Part shown: in pieces, positions 25,004 to 36,100 of the stretch
Position numbering within the stretch: position 1 is the stretch's first letter
Layout: the number at the start of each line of letters is the position of its first letter
NCBI RefSeq assembly: GCF_001619985.1
Contig: NW_017264195.1
Span: 1,922,001 to 1,986,000 of the forward strand
Origin: Xylona heveae TC161
Lineage: Eukaryota > Ascomycota > Xylonomycetes > Xylonales > Xylonaceae
Direction of reading: 5' to 3'
Length of the DNA stretch: 64,000 nucleotides
Made by a program: the position numbers and the translations under genes
The notes under the pieces: generated by a model
Database searches by the model: none
What the model was told of the DNA's origin: nothing
What the model saw: only the letters and a program-made list of their open reading frames with translations

Positions 25004-26523
25004 CTACCACCACCACCTTAATCAACAGCAGCAACCGCAACAGTCGTCGTCTATGACGCTGTCCTCGGCCGCGCACTCTCCTGTTTCCGAATCAGGTAAT
25101 CATCCTGACGCTATTCGGCGCTCCTCGCAACCCCCGTCCATCTCCCACCCCGTCTCCATTTCAGCCCTGTCATCCTCATCCTCGGCCCAACCCTCCCCTC
25201 GCTCCAGCGGCCAAAATTATGATCCCATTCGCTCTGCCACCATTGAGCTCGCCGAGATCGCTGCTGCTCCGGCGCGCAATCCGTTTACCGGTCCGTCTGC
25301 CTCTTCCTTGACGCCACGTACCGCCAATCGTGCGAGCGCTTCGCCGTCCATTGCCAGTCTCATTGATCCTCCGACCGTTGCGCCGTCGGCTGCTTCTCAT
25401 TCGCTCGCCGCGAATGCCTCCAAGTTGGCTACCACGACAAATGGCAGTAATGGCGTCTCCACCCCGGGGTCCGCCTCTCCCTCGACGATTCACGTAACCT
25501 TGTCCCCGCCCAAGTCCACGTCAACACCGGTCAATGATCGAGCAGCGCCTCCGAAACCTGAGTCGCCCGAAGACGAGAAGCCATGCCCGCCGGAGCCTAA
25601 ACGATCGCTGAATGCGAATAATAGCAATAAAAAGGCCACCGCCAGTGCTGGCCCCGCGTCCAGTGCACCTTCACCCAAACCTGCCCGGCAAAAGGAGAAT
25701 GCTCCACGGGCACAGGGCAATGGGCTCCTCTCGAGCTCACTCTTTGGCGGACCCACGCCATTGCCAACGGACGGCACCGACACGCACGCGCCGACGGTGA
25801 TTTTGGAGATTCCCCTCAAGGGCGAGACCAACAAGTATGTCAACTTTGCACGGATGGCAGAGGAACGATATGGCTTTAATGCGCTGCACCCGCGTCTCGC
25901 TGCGCAAAAGGAGCGGCTTGCCCGGGTTGCTGCGGCAGGAGCGGCACTCGAAAAGGGACTCAATGGAGCCGCGGGCGCCGGATCTCCCGACGACATGTCG
26001 CTCGATCTTTCGGAGCCCGAGAGCAATGTCGAGATGGGCGGCATGGACGGCGACAGCACAGCCAATGAGAAGCCCAAGAAGCGCAAGCCCAAGGTGGAAG
26101 ACTACAACAAGGATGATCCATTCATTGACGACTCGGAGATGCTCTGGGACGCGCAGCGCGCCGCCAGTAAAGACGGATTCTTCGTCTATAGCGGCCCTCT
26201 CATTCCCGAGGGCGAGAAGCCTGCCATTGAGAGGTATGTCTTTGAGTTTTGTATTCATGGCATCGTTTCGCTTTTGCTCCATCATGTGCTAATATTTTTT
26301 TTTTTTTCTCAATAGGGCCGATGGCACTGTCCGACGTGGCCGTGGTCGCGGCCGTGGCGGCACGACCCGCGGTGGAGGACGCGGTAGTGGCACCGGACGA
26401 GGTGGAGGAACAGTTCGCAAGCCCCGCGTCACCAAGGCAGATCGAGCGCGCATGGAGCAGGAAAAGATTGAGCGAGAAAAGATGGCCTCGTTGGCTTCCA
26501 AGCCCAGTACCTATCCTGGATAA
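24297..26523 (+). CDS. hpc2: HIR complex subunit Hpc2 (ubinuclein-type)
   Basis: Hpc2 is the ubinuclein-like subunit of the HIR histone H3-H4 chaperone, which deposits histones outside S phase and represses histone genes. Exons are 24297-26233 and 26316-26523, giving 714 aa. The Hpc2-related domain near the C-terminus is clear: VEDYNKDDPFIDDSEMLWDA followed by RAASKDGFFVYSGPLIPEGE. Ahead of it lies a basic NLS-like KPKKRKPK and the segment IPLKGETNKYVNFARMAEER. The first 450 residues are low complexity, with two polyGln runs (near 24618-24658 and 24971-25012), His, Ser and Ala tracts, and an AT-hook-like RKPRAAP. Splicing adds an RGG/RGRG-rich tail followed by a Lys/Glu helix. ATG 24297 is the first ATG in frame. 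Confidence 0.92.
24618..24652 (+). repeat. (CAG)n microsatellite in hpc2 coding sequence
   Basis: A mostly uninterrupted CAG run encodes polyglutamine. A second, CAG/CAA-mixed run follows at 24971-25012. Confidence 0.9.
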
Positions 26524-27677
26524 GCAAACTTGGCCGATGATTAAGCCAGGCCATTCAAATCACCTTGGGAAAAGGGGTAAAAGAAGAGACGTGGTGATTT
26601 GGGGGATTGTATCTTAGGGTTAACGTTGTACCATGACATGGCATTGAGGACGTCAAAAGGAAGGGGATAGAAAAGCGGTGTATATGCGTTGTGCAGTTGG
26701 ACTGGTCCACGGAGCATAAAAGATGTTATTCTCCATTTTCATGCTTTTTATCCTTTTTTCTATGAGGTATTTCGGTTTTGCTGGTCTCAATTTCCTTTGC
26801 CCTTTTCTTTTTGTTTCCTATCATAACTGTCACCTGTATCATCATTCTGAATTTTTTCTGGTCGTCTATTCGCAAGGACCTGTTTACTGTTTACTCTTTG
26901 AGCATTACCAGCACACATTGGCATTACATTTGCAGTGTCTTTTCTTTCTTTTGTTTCCATCCTTTTTTTTTTTTCTCTACTTTATTTTTTCTTATCATCT
27001 CTATCATCGCTATCATCGCCATCAACATGTGCATTTGTGATTGCCTTTGTTTCTTTTTCCTTTTTTCATATTTTCATATCATCTTGGTTTGCAGAATTGC
27101 TGTTCCGGGGTGTTTGTCTTTATATCTCATTTACCTCTGTATCCCTTTTTTCCTTTTGTTTATTTTCTTTCCTTTCAGTTCATTTTTTCATTTATTTTTT
27201 CGTTTTCTTTTTCATTTCGTATCATTTCGTTTCGGTGTTCCCCCCCCCCCCCCTATTCATGTGTTGTCATTTTCGTTTTATTTCTACCTTGTCATCTTCG
27301 ACGAATAACATTCGACATTCGACAACGTTACAACCTCTTTTACGTCATGGGCACATGTGTCTATTTGCCCGCTGTGCTATATGCTGCATTTTCTTCTTCT
27401 TGTCTTTTTCTTTTTTTTTCTTATTTTCAACAGGGCAGTAGGACAGTAGGACAAGGACAGTTGAAACTTGAGTTGTATTTCATATAAACCTTATGGGTTT
27501 CAAAAATGGGAATAACAGTATTGTATTTTGATTCGTTTGATCTGTCTCGTTATGTGTATTGAGTGTTGTGCTGTAGGGCTCGTATGATGTGTACTGTGGG
27601 TGATGCTGTAGGCCTTGTATGTCATACTTGTCTATTGTCTTGTTATATCTGCCACTTTATGCTAAGTTGTGATACAT

Positions 27678-27772
<95 letters not shown>
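27678..27772 (+). repeat. (CTA)n trinucleotide microsatellite
   Basis: About 32 uninterrupted CTA units run directly into the run of N at 27773, so the true array length is unknown. Confidence 0.97.
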
Positions 27773-28032
27773 NNNNNNNNNNNNNNNNNNNNNNNNNNNN
27801 NNNNNNNNNNNNNNNNNNNNNNNNNNNNNNNNNNNNNNNNNNNNNNNNNNNNNNNNNNNNNNNNNNNNNNNNNNNNNNNNNNNNNNNNNNNNNNNNNNNN
27901 NNNNNNNNNNNNNNNNNNNNNNNNNNNNNNNNNNNNNNNNNNNNNNNNNNNNNNNNNNNNNNNNNNNNNNNNNNNNNNNNNNNNNNNNNNNNNNNNNNNN
28001 NNNNNNNNNNNNNNNNNNNNNNNNNNNNNNNN
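27773..28032. other. Assembly gap (260 N)
   Basis: Undetermined bases are flanked by a trinucleotide array on the left and a 9-bp array on the right. The N count may be an estimate rather than the true distance. Confidence 0.98.
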
Positions 28033-28085
28033 AGAGAGTAGAGAGAGTAGAGAGAGTAGAGAGAGTAGAGAGAGTAGAGAGAGTA
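28033..28085 (+). repeat. 9-bp tandem repeat TAGAGAGAG
   Basis: T residues recur every nine bases (28039, 28048, 28057, 28066, 28075, 28084). The array begins inside the gap. Confidence 0.93.
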
Positions 28086-28768
28086 GGCTATTACCTAGCT
28101 TACGAGTAAAGGTTGGTAGAGAAGTACAAAGCACACATGACCAAAAAAACAGGGGAGGGGGGACAAAGTAAACCTGGAATTTATCAAGTTGATATTACGT
28201 GGACTCATAGATTGATAGATTGTGTATACTGTTGTATTTTGGGAAGGTTGAGCCTTTTGTGTATTTATACGTTGTCCCTGACAAATTACAAAAAATGATT
28301 GAACAAAATATGACACAAATTAAAGGGGGAAAAAAAAGGAACAATAAAAAGGGCTTTTACAATATACAACGCATCGAAAGTCGTGTTTGAACGGGAGAGA
28401 GATGGACAAAGCAACGGATAGAGAAATGGATAGAAAAGAAAGAGAAACTTACAGGGACAAGGCCAAAGGGGCTAAAAAGGGAAAAGGAAGAAGGATAAAT
28501 GATAAAGGATAAAGAATAAAGAAAAGGAAAGGAGAAGAAAAGAAAAGCTATACAAGAATCATAACGTGTTCGTATATCCCCGATTTCTCAAGCGTTGCGC
28601 AATACGTAATTACACGAAGAAGTTATCTCACGAAAGGAAAGAAAAAGTGAGAAAATAAAAAGTGAAAAGAAAAATGAGAGAAGAAAAGAAAGAAAAAGGC
28701 GGCAACGGAAAGATATACTAAAGAAATTAGGAAAGTAAGAAAGTAGGAAAGGGCAAAATTACGTGTCA

Positions 28769-30257
28769 TTATTGACGTATCATGACTCCCTGTCCGATAG
28801 TAGCCTTGAGAATATCGTCCAGTTTGTGTCCTGGGCCGCCGGGAACGGCTTCGGTCCATATATTCTCGGGAATGCGCTTCTCCGAAGGGATAACGCTCCA
28901 GTGCGGACTCGGTTCGGATTTGATCCATTTGAAGTCGTCGACTTGGTCCCATTGGTTGGGAATCGATTTGAGCGAGTCGGTGATCTTGACGAAGGTTAGT
29001 AATGGATACAAATTACACTTAGACTTGGGATAAACATTGGATAGTAACGTACATATGATTCAGGCATGGGGGCGAATCGAATATCCTCGCAGTCTTCAAT
29101 GATCGGACGACTGCCGCAGTACAGATAAACATCTACACCTTTACACTGATGCATTCTAAATTGCCGACATGCGACGGCCATGACGCTATTCTGTACGCCG
29201 GTGATGTGAGCCGGACCGTTGACGTGACCGCATACCAGCAGCGAGTCGCGAACGTTCTTGATTGCCAGACTGGCAAAGGGCGTGCCAGTGGCAGTCGGTA
29301 TCGACATGTCGACAATGCACCGGCGCAGAGATGACAGTGTGCCCGAGGATGTGGCATGGGAGGCCGTCGAGGGGACAATAATGTGCGTGGACGCGTGCGC
29401 GCTGATATTGACACTCTTGGACTGCGAGAATGATGGCTTGCGAATTGAGGCCGCTGCGGCGGCGGCGCGCACGTCGCCATCAACCGCCGGCACGTCGTCG
29501 CCTTCGCCCATAAACGGCACGTCCTTGTCCGCTGCAATCGCCTTGTCAATGTCGTCGCCATTTTCCTTTTCCGCATTGGGCGTTGTCGATGTCGTTGTGC
29601 TCTCCCCCGGCGTCGACATAGCCGATGACTCGGTCGATGACAGGCTGCGATAGCCCGGGAGGCCCTGGGGGCCAGCTAGGGCAGCGGCATCCCGAAGCGA
29701 AATGGCAGAGCCATTCTTCTTGCTTGTCTTGAAGGAGAATTTCGCTTTCGGCGCGACTCTCGATCTTGTCTCTTGCAGTTTCTCTGATAGCGCTTTGATT
29801 GCCTATCGCGGTACGAAAGAACAGATTTGTGTCAGCGATCGATTGATATGGTGCAAGGCATGGAAATGATGCTAATCTCTCTCACCTCTGAATATGCCCG
29901 CTGATCATATGGTGGAAGGTAGTTGGACGCGTCTTTGACTTCGCCAGATAACCGTGCAATGCCAGCTAAGCAATGATCGACGGCATCGATTCGCTCGCCG
30001 CCAATGGTGGACGTATTAGCGATTTGGTCCATTTGTCGCTGAAGATCTGCGTGCCACGCAAAATACGTTCACTCTTAGCATGGCCGACTTTTCAAATTTC
30101 AAACATTGCCGTGCATTGAAGGGAAAGAAAAGAGGGTAGCACAAGGTATGACAGGAACAAACGGTGATGATATACCTGTCACTTCATGTTGGAAGTAGCT
30201 GAAGAAGCGTTCCTTGAGTCCCACCTCGTTGGACTGCGGGGCAGTTGTCTCGGGCAT
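28769..30257 (-). CDS. Tubulin-folding cofactor C
   Basis: Cofactor C (TBCC; Cin2-type in yeast) acts in the last step of tubulin heterodimer assembly as a GTPase activator for beta-tubulin in the cofactor D/E complex. Exons are 30257-30176, 30046-29886, 29802-29053 and 28984-28769, giving 402 aa, with all phases consistent. The N-terminal part (KERFFSYFQHEVTG, then DLQRQMDQIANTSTIGGERI) is the helical, spectrin-like TBCC-N region. A Ser/Thr- and acid-rich linker follows. The beta-helical TBCC domain then shows VCGHVNGPAHITGVQNSVMA and CRQFRMHQCKGVDVYLYCGS, including the Q-x-R-x-H motif that carries the catalytic arginine in the family. The last exon (NQWDQVDDFKWIKSEPSPHW) is the usual C-terminal segment. 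The third intron has a clear CTAAC branch site. Confidence 0.93.
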
Positions 30258-31510
30258 TGTAAACACACAGTTGGGAGGAAATCGAGTCAATTGGGAAAGT
30301 ATTGAAAAGAAAAAAAAATTGAATGTGATTGGCCTATGTAGATAGATTTGCAACGAAGTGACTGATGAACCAGTTGGATAGAGTAGGTATATAGTGGGAC
30401 GGAGAGGTCGGTCTTTGGACCCTGATCCACGTTGTGGTGACGTATGGTGGGGCTCAATTTTTCACGACGCGAGGCGGATGGAGGTTAGTATACTCCGTAT
30501 ATTAAGGGAGTTGGTATAGTTTTTTCTCCGACGGCGAGAGATGAGCAAACGGCTATAGAGATTACTTCGTACACGATGCGAAAAAAATACAATACACGAG
30601 GATTGACCAAAATCTGGAGAAACAGCGATGAAAATGGTGATGATCACGATGCCGATGATGGCGGGCAAGGAAAAGAGCAGCAGGATAAAAAAGAGCGAGG
30701 GCGCATGACGACAAAGTTCCCATTATATGCCCTTTCGGCTAGGTGACTAAAGGGAAAATCGATGCTTCTGGATTTCGTGACGATAGCAATCAAATTGGTC
30801 AAGGATCGTGGGATGCAACGGCAGGACCCAAAGTGGTGTCGTGGCGCCCGAGGATAGCTGACCCCGGGCACCATGGAATCCTGTCCGCCCTTGACGTCTA
30901 CAAGATGCGCCACAAAATGATCAGGAACCTCTGCGCAGAACCGTTCGGCAGTCAAAAAATTGTCTGGTTGACAACGGCGAAGCGGATGAGTTCAAGATTT
31001 GGCTCTAGCACCACTCACTAGCCCAGCCCGATCGATTCATGAAGCCAAAAATTGTTAGACAAGGCTCCCGGCTGCGTCGCTTGGGGGCCTCATCTTAATA
31101 ACAATGCCGGACGCGGGACCGCGAATCAGGGATTTTGTGGATAGTAAGCTTCAACCACGAATGCGGGGTTCCACGGATTCATCGACTGAACAAGGTATAG
31201 CGAGAAACGTGCCCTAACTTCGAATCACAGGGCGGTCTTATGACTCGTGGTCGTCCCGTTTTATAGCTCGGCATTTGTGAGCATGCTCAGCATCTGTCAT
31301 CACGACCACTTGCGTATCGGACAGTTTCAGTCGATTCGGTCATGGCCAAGGATACTCCGATAGTCATAATTTGCATTGAATTGCCGTCTATTCATTGAGC
31401 ACGCTAGATCCTTTCCATGCAAGTTCCTACTCATTATTGCCGATACCTTTCAACGGAAAACATAAATATCACGATCTGATCAGTCATCTCATGTGCGAAT
31501 AATTTTGGTT
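30258..31510. other. Intergenic region
   Basis: About 1.25 kb upstream of tubulin cofactor C and downstream of the complex I gene. The open frames at 30644-31021 are unrecognised on either strand. I see no RNA gene or repeat. Confidence 0.55.
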
Positions 31511-32261
31511 TCAAGGCACTTCAATGCCGTACTTCTCCCTCAATCTCTCCCTTCTTCGCTCGGCGTAGCCAGGTGCGTGTATCCCTTTCTCTTGTTAACT
31601 TTGCTGGTGTACCTTTTGTGGCAATGGAAAAACATACCTCGCCCCTCGCCGAGTTCTGCTATGGTCTCCTCCAACGGCCGTCGTCGGTTCCTCCGAAGCT
31701 CCTCTTTCCGCTCAAATTCATCCTGTGCAGGGTCTTTCATATACCCTGACAGTTTCCCTCCTGTGTAATCAAACACTCCCATGAGAACTGCTAGGCCGGC
31801 GCCGTATCCCAAGACGGCAGGAAATGTCCGGACTGTTTTTGGTCAGCGGTAAGCCCGAGGACTGACATATGCCTCCATTATTTGCGGATCACCGACAGCG
31901 AAGACCCAAAGCAGCTCCCCCGAAGAAACCACCAATTGCGTTATTCAAGCTGTCTTCCTTTCGACGTAGATTGGCCGATGCTGTTCTGGCGAATTCGTAG
32001 CTTCCGCCCATTGCCGCTGTTCGTAGTCCAATGTATTAGTTAATTCTGTTTATAATGCGATTTCATCTGAATGCAAACCCTACCAAATACCGCAATGGTG
32101 CCTCCACTATGGGTAAGAAAGCCCCATGCGCTCACACTGCTCTTTGACAGAGAATTCTGAATGGCCGAGACGGCGGCGCCAGCTGTGCCAGTAATCATGG
32201 TGGTCTTGATAGCGGCCGAAATGGCATCTTTAGGATGATAGACTGTATCCTCCGATGCCAT
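31511..32261 (-). CDS. NADH:ubiquinone oxidoreductase 21.3 kDa-type subunit (NDUFA11 homologue)
   Basis: An accessory subunit of the mitochondrial complex I membrane arm, with a Tim17-like four-helix fold. Exons are 32261-32084, 32016-31897, 31832-31638 and 31584-31511, giving 188 aa, fitting the roughly 21 kDa fungal subunit. The start is MASEDTVYHPKDAISAAIKT, with no classical presequence, as in the family. Gly-rich helices follow: GTAGAAVSAIQNSL, SGGTIAVFGAAMGGSYEFAR, then NNAIGGFFGGAALGLRFR and GYGAGLAVLMGVFDYTGGKL. The C-terminal exon gives a basic, charged tail ending YAERRRERLREKYGIEVP. The second intron donor reads GTCGGT, a weak site, but it is the only one that keeps the frame across the conserved helix. 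The gene is divergent from ubp2. Confidence 0.87.
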
Positions 32262-33153
32262 GATTAGATCAGTGTTACAAAGAGAACAACTCAAAGAACA
32301 AGCAAGTCAACCCTTTCGCGCAATTCTTTTGCTGTCAGCTAAGCAATTAAAAGTGATGGCTAGATGAATGTTGTCGGACCGGTTGGGCTGTCTGGGGAAG
32401 CGGGAGGAGGAGTAGCTCCCTCTGGGGTAGTTCTTTCCTCATTAGGAATATATTGGTATAGACACACGCGTTGATCGCGATTATGCACACCAAGACATTC
32501 GGGTACTCCTGACAGTAGTGGCGATACTTAGTCTATACCGTTTGCATAGCGTTATCTAATGTACTTCTAGCTGCCGATCAGGTAGCCTGCTGAGAATTCG
32601 GGGCACGTCACCTTGCTTATGATAGGTCTAAAATGAACCAAGATGCATTCATGCAGAAACCCATGAGAGAGTATAGCTGGAATTCAGTCTTATTAAATTA
32701 AATGCAAATCATATAATTTTCATCCGATTGGTAAGGTCCTTGAGCACAAAGTAGACAAGTTGTCAGTATGCTACTATATGCAACGAGAGCGAGCATCTAG
32801 TGGCTGGTTGATGGTGATCCACTCTGCGGTCATCGCCGCAGCAGCAGCAGCATCATCATTATCGTCCTCGTCGTCGTTTTCGTAGAAGGAGCTCCCCAGT
32901 AACCAACTACTCTTCCTCCACCCAAGCTATCTGTACACTGTCAGTAGGCAAGCGGAATATATAACCGTCAAAACTGCTATTCTCACATAGTAGCGCGCCT
33001 TTTTGCTCCCCGAGACCCTATCCAAAATCGTGTATAGCAGGCTGCCTAGCGTTCGACATTTTGCCGTTATAGCAAGCCTCTCGCCCAAGCGCATGAAGAA
33101 GTATCCTTTTCATATATACACGGGGTGCCTTGGAAGAGTATAAGCTTTAGGAA
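32262..33153. promoter_or_regulatory. Divergent region between complex I gene and ubp2
   Basis: 890 bp presumed to hold two promoters. A short GCAGCAGCAGCAGCATCATCAT tract sits near 32837-32860. No tRNA or open frame of note. Confidence 0.5.
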
Positions 33154-36100
33154 ATGTCGGCGGGGCCAGGTACGGAGTTCCTGTGTCGTCCTTGCCTGCC
33201 CGTGGTGAATAGAAACTGACGCCTATTTCTGCAACAGGAAAGACTCCGCCGCGGTTGATCCAAGACCTCCTCAACTTCGATCCGCGCAGACCGCTTCGTT
33301 CCGGACGTAATGTACTTATAGACTCACCGCCGCAGTTTCAGGAAGGACAGCCTCTCCCCGACGAAATCCCCAAAGAAAGTTGCCGCCACAGTTTTGTAAC
33401 CAAATACGAACAGAGCGTTCTGCCGCCGGTCGGCGCCTCTGTCGAACCGTTCAATTTCTACAAGCTTGGTGCTTTCTGTCAATACTGCCGATGCCATGTT
33501 GATCTCGTTATCGACCTCCGCGGTCATGGCGCTGGCTCCCCCTGCCCAACAAGAAGCGCTCCGCTTCACCATCTGCAATACAAGCCAGAGTTGTCCACGG
33601 CGGCAAAGCAGGAACCATTGGGGCATGGTGATGAGTACGTTGATTTTGTCGAGCATGCTTTCGAGTGCTCAATTCCGACTTGCGCAGCTGGAGTGCGCAT
33701 TTGCATGAAGAGGCCTAGGCTATCCCCAGACTTTGTTCGGATGTTGACCGATCCAAATGTTATCCGGGAGAGAGCAGAATCGGCGATAAACAGCGATCCA
33801 GAGCGTATGCACGGTCAGACTGTGCCTACTCCGATAGAAGTTATGACCAATCTCAGACAATATATCAATGATTCGACGACCCGCCCGGAGAACACTAAGA
33901 TCCCATCACTTAACAAACGGTTCATGACCTCTATTGGAGAGTCATGTCAAGACTTACTCGAGTATCTCGGATTTTCGCGAGCGGTGCGTATTCCCTCAGG
34001 CTCCTGATATCTTCCTTTGCCTTGCTACTTTGGTCGCTAATAAATTGTAAATAGGAGGACTATACTGGGTGGATATTGCCTCGGCCCGATCGATCATCAG
34101 AAACTCCCTACAAAGATCCGCTTAGGCTTTTGTTGGATGATGTCGAGAAGGAGCTCTTGGTACTTATTAGCCTTCGTCCGGCGGAGGAGAAGAGGGGCCG
34201 TCACGTACCATTCCTTCCTCCGCCGTCTCTAAGAGATATCGAAGGCTTGTTGGGATCGTTGGACTGTAAGGGCACTGGATTGCAGACGAATTTGAAAATA
34301 GAATCACAAAGCTCACAACCCTGTAGATGACAAGACCCCGTCTGCTCGGCGGACCGTTGACCTGACGGTTGCTGAGCATCCGTAAGTGCTTTCATTCACT
34401 CTACAAATCCTCCCCGTTTTCTGACCGTATAAAGGTTTTATGCCAGTCTCGGCACTGTATCTGATTTCTCTGACGGACTACTTATCTATGCTTTCGACCG
34501 CCAAATTTGGTGTGATCGTGTAAACGCTCCCTATTACCTAGAGTGCCTTGAAGGACTTTCACAAGCGAGACGCAGTGAGGCACTGCAGACCAAAGTTGCC
34601 GTAATGGAGTCACAGGGCGAAATCAGCCGTAAAGAAATCCGTCAAGCTTATTCCTTCTTCAATTTGGACCCCAGTGCGATGGAGTTGGATGACGATCTCA
34701 TCATCGGAACCTTCCAGGCCCGGATCCAGGATGCTCCACGACAAGATGAAGAAGCGAGAAGGTTGCTGAAGGTCATTGCACAAGATAGAAACAGCCGTAG
34801 GATTCAACAAGTGGCTTCTGAAAGTAAGTTTGTTACCTTGTCGCTCAGACGTCAAACAGCTCTTTGCTGGTCGCTAACAAACCATGTTTCTAGCCGTCAC
34901 GACTTACCAGCAAGCCCTCGCTTGGTTGGGAGCAGAAGAGAGCACACCGGATGACTTCATCGTTACCATGTTTACATTGAAGGCAAGTGTGACGTCTGGA
35001 GTTGTTTGAATAATCTGGCCTTCATTATATAATCATCGACCGCGCAAGAAACTCCGATATTAACAAACTCTTAGGCCAACGAGAGCGACTCGGGCGTAGA
35101 GACCGGCCGTCAAGCCATATCACTCATTGCAGAGAAGCGAAATAGTCAAGCTCTGAGAAGCTGGCTGATGACTGGAGAGCTCGGAGAGGTTGAAATGGAT
35201 GTTGGCCAAGCGTACAACAGGCTTGGAATTTCCGATCGTACCATCGATGATGACATGATTATGACTGCGTACCAAATTCACGCTGATGAAGCAAAATCTC
35301 AAATTCCGGAGCTGAGGAAAGCATTAATTGCGATTGCAAAGTCCAAGGGAAGCCGCCGGCTTGATGAGTTTCTCGGCATTTCTCCCATCCCTGCTGATGA
35401 CGCCTCAAATAATTGGCCGGTGGGACTGGAGAACATTGGCAATACATGCTATCTAAATAGTCTTTTGCAGTTCTATTTTACCGTTCGTCCCTTGCGGGAC
35501 CTCGTTCTCAACATTGAGCAGTATGAGACCGACCAGAGTCCTGAAATGATCAGCAAGAAGCGCGTGGGTTCAAGAAGAGTGAGCCTCAGAGAGGTTGTAC
35601 GGGCGCAAAAGTGTCAGTGCTTGTGAAATCATTATGTTCTTCAAGCAATGCTAACATCTTTCCATCTAGTCGCGCACGAACTTCGAAAGCTCTTCCAAAA
35701 TATGATTACTGCACGGGCTGCAGCTATCCTACCAGAGCATGAACTGGCCCGACTCACTCTTATCAGCTCCTCCCATGAAGAAGCATTTCGCAGAATGTCC
35801 ATGGCCAGCAGGGATACGCGTCCTTCTCTCGGTGAGCTTGATAGAGCACCAGTGTTTGGGCCTCTTGGACCGCCACATCAGCATGCCGAAGCTATGGAGG
35901 TAGACGAGAGCCTATCCGCTATGAATTCTTTACCAGAACCAAACGGTGATGGTGGCAGCGAGAGTACCGTAGTCGGCACACCAAAAGCAGCTGATAATAC
36001 TGATGAAGATTTTGCCATGATCGATTCTGATGAAATGGAGCGACAGAAGAGAGCTGTGGAAGACAAGGAGAACCTATCTCCCACCAAAGAACTACCTTCG

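Larger units (their letters stand above)
26524..28768. other. Convergent intergenic region with microsatellites and assembly gap
   Basis: 2.2 kb between the 3' ends of hpc2 and tubulin cofactor C. 26720-27440 is T-rich with a poly-C run at 27241-27254; the apparent Phe/Ser/Leu-rich open frames there are composition artefacts. The trinucleotide array, N gap and 9-bp array are listed separately. No gene is supported. Confidence 0.75.

Noticed and set aside
26723-27487. Overlapping Phe/Leu/Ser-rich open frames, membrane-protein-like
   Set aside because: They are T/C-rich 3' flank sequence; several frames are open at once, which is a composition effect.
27563-28171. Open frames running through the N gap
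   Set aside because: They exist only because N and simple repeats lack stop codons.
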